Assembly (NCBI GenBank): GCA_013362295.1
Contig: JABFWJ010000416.1
Span: forward strand, 1-9,820
DNA from: Thermoleophilia bacterium
Lineage (GTDB): Bacteria; Actinomycetota; Thermoleophilia; Gaiellales; Gaiellaceae
Direction of reading: 5' to 3'
Length of the DNA: 9,820 nt
Below the pieces are notes generated by a model. The model was given only the letters and a program-made list of their open reading frames with translations, was not told the DNA's origin and searched no databases. This document shows, piece by piece, positions 5,508-9,820 of the stretch (position 1 is its first letter; each line of letters opens with the position of its first letter). Made by a program: the position numbers and the translations under genes.

Positions 5508-6854
5508 CTACGTCGCGGATGAGACGAGGCGCCCGAGGGCGAGGAGCGTCTCCTTCGCGGCGGCGACCGCGTCGGCCAGGTCGCTCGTTCGCATCCGCTC
5601 GTTCGGCGCGTGCATGTTCGAGTCCGGCACCGCGAACCCGGTGACGATCCCCGGGATGCCGAGCCGTTGCAGCAGCGGCATGATCGGCAGCGAGCCGCCG
5701 CTGCGGAGGAGCAGCGGGCGGCGGCCGAGCACGCGCTCGAAGGCATCGGCAGCGACCGTGACTGCAGGTGCGTCGGCGGGGACGCGCCCGGGGTCGCAGG
5801 CCGAGAGCATCGTGAGCTCGAGTTGCGCCGCCGCCGGCAGGCCGCGCCGCAACACGCGCTCGACGACCGGAAGGAGCGCCGCCGCCGTCTGTCCGGCCGC
5901 GAGCCTCATCGAGAGGTTCGCGCGGGCTCGCGCCACGACGATCGTCTTCTGCTGGACGGGCGACCCGCCTTCGACGCCGTTCACGTCGAGCGACGGCTGC
6001 TCCCATGTCCGCACATAGAAGTCGCGCGCCGCGCTCGCGTCGGCGACGGCCGCTCCTTGTTCCGAGAGCAGCTCCTCCCCCGCTCGCAACGTCGTCCATG
6101 ACGCGCGTTCCGCGGCCGAAGCAGGCTCGAGGCCCGCGCGGAGCTCGTCGACGAGCGCGCCGTCGTCGTCGAAGAGATTGTCGAGCGCGCGCATCAGCAC
6201 GTGGACGGCGTTGAGCGCGGCGCCGCCGTAGATGCCCGAGTGCAGGTCGCGTTGTCCTGTCTGCACCTCGAGGTGCATGTAGAGCGTCCCGCGGGTCGCA
6301 GTCGTGAAGACGTGCGTCGTCCTGTCCAGCATCGGCGTGTCGAAGATCAGGCACGCGAGCGGACACGACGCATGCTGCTCCAGAAACTCGACGATCGATG
6401 CGCCGCCGACCTCCTCTTCGCCGTCACAGCAGAACCGCACGTTCACCGGCAGCGCCCCGGCACGCCGGAGCTCCGTCGCCGCACGCAGGAGCGCCCACAG
6501 CTGCCCCTTGTCGTCGGCGACGCCGCGCCCGACGAGCCATCCGTCGCGAAGCGTCGCCTCGAAGGGATCGCTGTCCCATTGCTCGAGCGGAGCGGGTGGC
6601 TGCACGTCGAAGTGGCCGTAGCAGAGGACCGTCGGCGCGCTGCGAGCCGCGTCGCTTGCAGGAACGAGCGCGTCGACGAGCGGGCTCCCGTTCCAGTCGA
6701 CGATCTCGGCGGTGCCCCGACCCGCGCGCACGTAGTCGGCGATCCAGTCGGCTGCCTCGGCGACTGACGCTTCGTGCTCTGCGTCCGCGCTGACGCTCCG
6801 GATCGCCAGGAAGCTCGTCAGCTCCGCGAGCGCGTCTGCCTCGAGGCTGCGCAT
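5508..6854 (-). CDS. M20 family metallodipeptidase (CNDP/ArgE-DapE-like)
   Basis: A 448-residue zinc dipeptidase of the M20 family, close to the carnosinase-like branch. The metal and catalytic residues are complete: His81 and Asp83 (GHFDVQPP), bridging Asp114 (GRGVADDKG), general base Glu147 and ligand Glu148 (CDGEEEVGG), Asp172 (FDTPML) and His415 (DSNMHAPNE). The lid or dimerisation domain is marked by DLHSGIYGG (His205). It should cleave dipeptides or short peptides in the cytoplasm; no signal peptide is present. The start is ATG 6854, where family homology begins, with CAGG 7 nt upstream. A TTG seven codons earlier lies inside the tandem repeat and is less likely. It is divergent from a peptide ABC importer, so it probably degrades the imported peptides. 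A small membrane protein follows. Confidence 0.93.
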   Translation of the reverse strand: MRSLEADALAELTSFLAIRSVSADAEHEASVAEAADWIADYVRAGRGTAEIVDWNGSPLVDALVPASDAARSAPTVLCYGHFDVQPPAPLEQWDSDPFEATLRDGWLVGRGVADDKGQLWALLRAATELRRAGALPVNVRFCCDGEEEVGGASIVEFLEQHASCPLACLIFDTPMLDRTTHVFTTATRGTLYMHLEVQTGQRDLHSGIYGGAALNAVHVLMRALDNLFDDDGALVDELRAGLEPASAAERASWTTLRAGEELLSEQGAAVADASAARDFYVRTWEQPSLDVNGVEGGSPVQQKTIVVARARANLSMRLAAGQTAAALLPVVERVLRRGLPAAAQLELTMLSACDPGRVPADAPAVTVAADAFERVLGRRPLLLRSGGSLPIMPLLQRLGIPGIVTGFAVPDSNMHAPNERMRTSDLADAVAAAKETLLALGRLVSSAT

Positions 6855-6910
6855 CTCAAAACCTGCGCATCTCAAAACCTGCGCAGCTCAAAACCTGCGC
6901 AGCTCAAGAC
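6847..6910 (-). repeat. Four-unit 16-bp tandem repeat in the leader of the M20 peptidase gene
   Basis: Four adjacent 16-bp units lie at 6847-6862, 6863-6878, 6879-6894 and 6895-6910. Units 1 and 2 are identical (CTGCGCATCTCAAAAC on the plus strand). Units 3 and 4 carry G for T at position 8, and unit 4 has one more change (AAGAC for AAAAC). In units 3 and 4 the core CTGCGCAG is self-complementary. Unit 1 contains the peptidase start codon and its ribosome binding site, so the array duplicates the translation start region. Confidence 0.93.
6856..6902 (-). other. Chain of three four-codon mini-ORFs before the M20 start
   Basis: On the minus strand the repeat reads CTG-CGC-AGG-TTT-TGA (6902-6888), then G, the same again from CTG 6886 to 6872, then G, then ATG-CGC-AGG-TTT-TGA (6870-6856), then G and the gene's own ATG (6854). 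Sixteen bp equals five codons plus one base, so each stop ends 1 nt before the next start. The ATG copy has the same upstream context as the real gene. Whether any is translated is unknown. Confidence 0.4.
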
Positions 6911-6926
6911 CCTGCAACGCAGACTC

Positions 6927-6956
6927 TTGCAAATTTCATCAAATACATGTTACAAG
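6927..6956 (+). promoter_or_regulatory. Candidate promoter of the peptide importer operon
   Basis: TTGCAA (6927-6932) and TACAAG (6951-6956) are separated by 18 bp and each match 4 of 6 bases of the sigma-70 consensus. This would put the start near 6963 and give a leader of about 26 nt. The region is unusually AT-rich for this window. A short direct repeat AATTTCA (6932-6938 and 6964-6970) surrounds the -10 and could be an operator. Confidence 0.35.
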
Positions 6957-6988
6957 AACCACGAATTTCACCCATGGAGGGAGTGAAG

Positions 6989-8587
6989 ATGCTCAGCTGG
7001 TGCACTCGGAAGCACGTCGTGTTGCTCGGCGTCTGTGTTGCTGTCGCAACCGCCGCGGTCGCCGCCGCCGCAGGCGCGGCCACGAACTCGGCGCGGGCGG
7101 GAGACATTTCCAAGCTGACGTGGGCGCTCGGCGCGAGCGTGCGCGGCCTCGAGTACACGCATTCCGCGGACTCCGGATCGGCGACGGTGATCTCGGTCGG
7201 CTGCGAGACGCTCGTGCGCTTCGACAAGCAGGGCGGACTGCAGCCCGCACTCGCCGACTCGTTCTCGACGCCGAACGCGACGACCTACGTCTACCGCGTG
7301 CGCAAGGGCGTCAAGTTCTGGGACGGGCATCCGCTGACGACCGCCGACGTCCTCTACTCGCTCCAGCAGGCGGCGAGCAAGACCGCGGGCTCGCAGATCG
7401 CGGCGTTCTATTCGAGTGTCACGTCGATGAAAGCGACCGGCCCGAGCACCGTCACGATCAAGCTCTCGGCCCCCGATCCCTACTTCCGTTACACGCCGGC
7501 GATCACCTACATCCTCGAGAAGGCGTTCTGGCAGAAGAACGGCAAGAACGTCGGCACGCCGGGCACGCTCACGATGTGCACCGGTCCGTACCGGTTCACG
7601 AAGTTCGTACCCGACGACCGCGTCGAGGCGACGCGCTTCAACGGCTACTGGGGCAAGCGGCCGGCCGTCAAGGACGTCGTGCTCCGGACGATCACGAACG
7701 ACGCGACCCGCCTCCTGGCGATGCGCTCGGGCGAGATCGACGGCAGCTTCCGCATCTCGCAGGACCAGATCGACCAGTGGAAGCAGCTGTCGGGCGTCTC
7801 GATCAGGCTCGCCCCGGAGCTCCGCACCGCGTACCTGTCGTTCGACACGAGCGCTGCCCCCTGGGACGACGTACACGTGCGCCGTGCAGTTGCGTACTCC
7901 CTCGACAAGGCCGGGCTCGTGAAGTCGGTGCTGCGCGGCTACGGCCAGCCCGCGGCAGTCATGCCGCCGCCCGAGCAGTGGGGCGACGTCGCGTCGCAGA
8001 AGTACGTCCAGAAGCTCTACCGATCGTTCCCGAAGTACTCGTTCAACCTCGCGAAGGCGAAGGCGGAGCTCGCGAAGTCGAAGTATCCGAATGGGTTCAC
8101 CGCGACCTTGCCGTATCCCGATTCGCAGCAGACGCTGGGCAAGGCGGCGCTGTCGCTTGCGCAGAACCTGAAGCAGATCGGCGTCACGCTCGACGTGAAG
8201 CAGGTCACGACCGACGACTGGTTCGGTGCGCTGTTCGCCCACAAGGACCTCGGCGCGCAGATCATCAGCTGGGGCGTCGACTATCCGGATCCCGCGGACG
8301 CGCTGCATTTCATCTACGACAGCCAGTACGCGACGGCGAACGCCTTCAACACCGCCAACTACAAGAGCGACAAGATGGATCGCCTGCTGAAGATCCAGCA
8401 GAACTCGGTCGTCGCGAAGGTGCGTGCGGACGCGATCGCGAACGCCCTGAAGTTCACGGCGCAGGACGTGCCCTACATCCCGATCTGGTACCAGCAGGTT
8501 GCGATGGCACTGAAGTCGAAGTACGCCTACGACTTCGGCACGTGGTACCTGTACACGCCGTGGCTCGCGGGGATCACCGCGAAGTGA
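6989..8587 (+). CDS. peptide ABC transporter substrate-binding protein (SBP_bac_5, DppA/OppA-like)
   Basis: A 532-residue extracellular binding protein of the family-5 solute-binding group, which captures dipeptides, oligopeptides or sometimes nickel or sugars. A Sec signal is present: MLSWCTRKH, a hydrophobic core to about residue 31 and a likely cleavage after SARA (residue 37). No proper lipobox is seen, so membrane anchoring is unexplained. Family hallmarks are KGVKFWDGHPLTTADVLYSL (106-125), VRRAVAYSLDKAGLVKSVL (298-316) and DYPDPADALHFIY (431-443). The start ATG 6989 is set by GGAGGGAG (6976-6983) 5 nt before it; the in-frame ATGs at 6947 and 6974 lie upstream of or within that site. 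Permease genes follow, after a large palindrome, and an M20 dipeptidase is divergent, both supporting peptides as substrate. Confidence 0.93.
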   Translation: MLSWCTRKHVVLLGVCVAVATAAVAAAAGAATNSARAGDISKLTWALGASVRGLEYTHSADSGSATVISVGCETLVRFDKQGGLQPALADSFSTPNATTYVYRVRKGVKFWDGHPLTTADVLYSLQQAASKTAGSQIAAFYSSVTSMKATGPSTVTIKLSAPDPYFRYTPAITYILEKAFWQKNGKNVGTPGTLTMCTGPYRFTKFVPDDRVEATRFNGYWGKRPAVKDVVLRTITNDATRLLAMRSGEIDGSFRISQDQIDQWKQLSGVSIRLAPELRTAYLSFDTSAAPWDDVHVRRAVAYSLDKAGLVKSVLRGYGQPAAVMPPPEQWGDVASQKYVQKLYRSFPKYSFNLAKAKAELAKSKYPNGFTATLPYPDSQQTLGKAALSLAQNLKQIGVTLDVKQVTTDDWFGALFAHKDLGAQIISWGVDYPDPADALHFIYDSQYATANAFNTANYKSDKMDRLLKIQQNSVVAKVRADAIANALKFTAQDVPYIPIWYQQVAMALKSKYAYDFGTWYLYTPWLAGITAK

Positions 8588-8597
8588 ACTGATATGC

Positions 8598-8623
8598 GGG
8601 GCCGCGGCGCGCGCCGCGGCCCC
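8598..8623 (+). repeat. 26-bp perfect palindrome between binding protein and permease genes
   Basis: From GGGGCCGC at 8598 to GCGGCCCC at 8623 the sequence equals its own reverse complement. As RNA it can form an 11-bp all-G/C hairpin with a GCGC loop, starting 10 nt after the binding protein stop and ending 14 nt before the permease GTG. There is no T tract. Such intercistronic hairpins after binding protein genes are known to protect the upstream mRNA and lower downstream permease expression; that role here is inference. Confidence 0.8.
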
Positions 8624-8637
8624 GATCGGTCAGCATC

Positions 8638-9606
8638 GTGCCGAGGTCACCCCGTCTCACGTTCATCCTGCGCCGGCTCGTCGGCCTCGCCGCCGTGCTC
8701 GTGATCGTGTCGTTCCTCGTCTTCAGCCTGCTCTACATCGCGCCGGGGAGCCCGGAGCAGGTCATCCTGGGAAACGCGAAGACGATCGATCCGGTGACGC
8801 TCCGCGCCGTGCGCAAGGAGTACCACCTCGACGGCCCGTTCCTCGTGCGCTACCTCGACTGGTCGCGCGCCGCGCTGCGGCTGGACTTCGGGCGCTCGAT
8901 TCGGACGAGCGAGCCGGTCCGGCAGGGGATCGAGCAGCGACTCGGGCTGACGGCCGAGCTCGCCGGTCTCGCCTTCCTGATCACGCTCGCGGTCGGCGTC
9001 CCGCTCGGCATGCTCGCAGCCGTGCGCCGCGCACAACTCGTCGATCGCAGCGTCGTCTTCTTCTCGATCGTCGGCCTCAGTGCGCCGGCGTTCGCCACCG
9101 GCATCTTGCTGCTCTACGTGTTCGCGGTCCGGCTCAGTTGGTTCCCGGCCTTCGGGCAGGGCGCCGGGCTCGCGGACCGGCTGCACCACCTCGTTCTGCC
9201 GGCCGTCGCGCTCGCCCTGACCGCCACGGGCCTGGTCGTCAAGATCACGCGCGCCGCGTTCGCCGAGGAGCTGCAGAAGGACTACGTCGTCTTTGCGCGG
9301 GCGCGCGGAATCCGGCCGCGCCGCGTACTCGTCGGATTCGTCCTGCGCAACGCCGCCACGCCGATCGTCACGGCCGCCGGCCTGATTCTGGCGTACATGC
9401 TCGCCGGCTCGGTGCTGGTCGAGGTCACGTTTGCGTTGCCGGGCATCGGCGCCCTGCTCGTCGACTCCGTGTCGGCGCAGGACATCCCGATGGTGCAAGG
9501 CCTTGCGATGCTCGCAGCCGCAGTCGTCGTGCTGGTGAACCTCGCCGTCGACCTCCTCTATCCGGTCATCGACCCCAGGGTCGTCTTCACGAGGACCTCG
9601 CGCTGA
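8638..9606 (+). CDS. peptide ABC transporter permease (DppB/OppB-like)
   Basis: A 322-residue inner-membrane permease of the BPD_transp_1 family, the first of the two channel subunits of a peptide importer. Six membrane segments are visible at about 14-34, 106-128, 139-165, 186-202, 243-263 and 286-309. The family N-terminal phrase is FLVFSLLYIAPGSPEQVILG. The EAA-type loop that contacts the ATPase is KDYVVFARARGIRPRRVL (about 214-231). The end, LLYPVIDPRV, is characteristic of DppB. Length is normal. The start is GTG 8638, 50 nt after the binding protein stop. It lacks a clear Shine-Dalgarno, and a 26-bp palindrome lies just before it, so lower expression than the binding protein is likely. 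Its stop overlaps the start of the next permease. The substrate is inferred from family and neighbours. Confidence 0.93.
   Translation: MPRSPRLTFILRRLVGLAAVLVIVSFLVFSLLYIAPGSPEQVILGNAKTIDPVTLRAVRKEYHLDGPFLVRYLDWSRAALRLDFGRSIRTSEPVRQGIEQRLGLTAELAGLAFLITLAVGVPLGMLAAVRRAQLVDRSVVFFSIVGLSAPAFATGILLLYVFAVRLSWFPAFGQGAGLADRLHHLVLPAVALALTATGLVVKITRAAFAEELQKDYVVFARARGIRPRRVLVGFVLRNAATPIVTAAGLILAYMLAGSVLVEVTFALPGIGALLVDSVSAQDIPMVQGLAMLAAAVVVLVNLAVDLLYPVIDPRVVFTRTSR
9591..9605 (+). promoter_or_regulatory. Ribosome binding site and CTG start of the second permease
   Basis: GAGGA (9591-9595) precedes CTG 9603-9605 by 7 nt; the CTG overlaps the first permease stop as CTGA. No in-frame ATG, GTG or TTG is seen in the preceding 110 bases, and the first downstream (GTG 9723) lies inside the first membrane helix. 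Confidence 0.6.
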
Positions 9607-9820
9607 CCGTCTCGGCGACGACGGACGCGTCGGCGGGACCGCGGCGGTTCCTGCTCCGCGGCCACGCCGTCCGTCGCGGCCTCTCCCCGCTCGTCGTCGC
9701 CGCGCTGATCGTCGTCGGCGCGGTGATCGTCGCTGCCGTCGCCGGTCCTGCGCTCGCACCCCACAGCGCGACGGCGCAGGACCTCTCGATCGGGATCAGC
9801 GGACCGAGCGCGCACCACTG
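9603..9820 (+). CDS. peptide ABC transporter permease (DppC/OppC-like), 5' part, probable CTG start
   Basis: The first 72 codons of the second permease subunit; the gene runs off the window. The frame reads a polar N-terminus (TVSATTDASAGPRRFL), RGHAVRRGLSP, one hydrophobic helix (LVVAALIVVGAVIVAAVAG) and then PALAPHSATAQDLSIGISGP and SAHH. This is the usual DppC/OppC start, in which the phrase APYDPTAQDL...PSAxHWLGTD follows the first helix. It pairs with the preceding permease to form the heterodimeric channel. No canonical start codon is available before the helix. CTG 9603, overlapping the upstream TGA and preceded by GAGGA at 7 nt, is the best candidate. The rest of the importer (ATPases) is expected beyond the window. 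Confidence 0.82.
   Translation, partial: MTVSATTDASAGPRRFLLRGHAVRRGLSPLVVAALIVVGAVIVAAVAGPALAPHSATAQDLSIGISGPSAHH

Noticed and set aside
6855..6875. TTG start at 6875 for the M20 peptidase
   Set aside because: It adds seven repeat-encoded residues not expected in the family; ATG 6854 has a suitable upstream AGG and matches the family start.
6847..6910. CRISPR-like array
   Set aside because: The 16-bp units are directly adjacent with no spacers, and no cas genes are present.
6947..6988. Upstream ATG starts (6947, 6974) for the binding protein
   Set aside because: The strong GGAGGGAG site points to ATG 6989, and a signal peptide begins there.
6968..8308. 446-codon minus-strand frame opposite the binding protein
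   Set aside because: Arg-rich antisense frame with no domain; the plus-strand binding protein is unambiguous.
8647..9759. 370-codon minus-strand frame opposite the permeases
   Set aside because: Low-complexity Arg/Asp-rich frame; the plus strand encodes a six-helix permease.

Overview
The window is GC-rich, with strong G/C preference at third codon positions, several GTG starts, a tRNA gene without an encoded CCA end, and AT-poor, partly leaderless-looking promoters. Together with the protein types this suggests an actinobacterium, perhaps of the Thermoleophilia (Gaiellales/Solirubrobacterales). That placement is inferred from style and was not tested by any search.

Layout. (1) 1-2617, plus strand: the 3' end of an ECF sigma factor with a SnoaL-like C-terminal domain, then an alpha/beta hydrolase 4 nt later and a LanC-like zinc protein 22 nt after that. 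They are probably co-transcribed. (2) A convergent zinc alcohol dehydrogenase (minus, 2633-3622), divergent from a GNAT acetyltransferase (plus, 3656-4183) with only 33 bp between the start codons. (3) 4184-4566: a hairpin-rich convergent region, then tRNA-Pro(GGG) on the minus strand. (4) 4567-5246: a Phd/YefM-VapC toxin-antitoxin pair whose antitoxin promoter looks leaderless and self-operated. (5) 5261-6854, minus strand: an M20 metallodipeptidase followed by a small two-helix membrane protein. The leader of the peptidase carries a four-unit 16-bp tandem repeat. (6) 6989-9820, plus strand: a dipeptide/oligopeptide ABC importer (binding protein, first permease, start of the second permease) with a 26-bp perfect palindrome after the binding protein gene.

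How the parts fit. Regions 5 and 6 form a coherent peptide-use locus: the importer brings in short peptides and the divergent M20 enzyme can hydrolyse them. The regions before it are ordinary housekeeping or accessory genes without an obvious common pathway.

The most interesting points are at the level of translation. Two unrelated genes (vapC and the second permease) lack any usable ATG/GTG/TTG but have a CTG overlapping the upstream stop as CTGA, each preceded by GAGGA at 6-7 nt. The 16-bp repeat before the M20 gene creates a chain of four-codon mini-ORFs (two CTG, then one ATG), each ending 1 nt before the next start. I see no CRISPR array, transposase, integrase or phage gene. No clearly new multi-gene system is visible.
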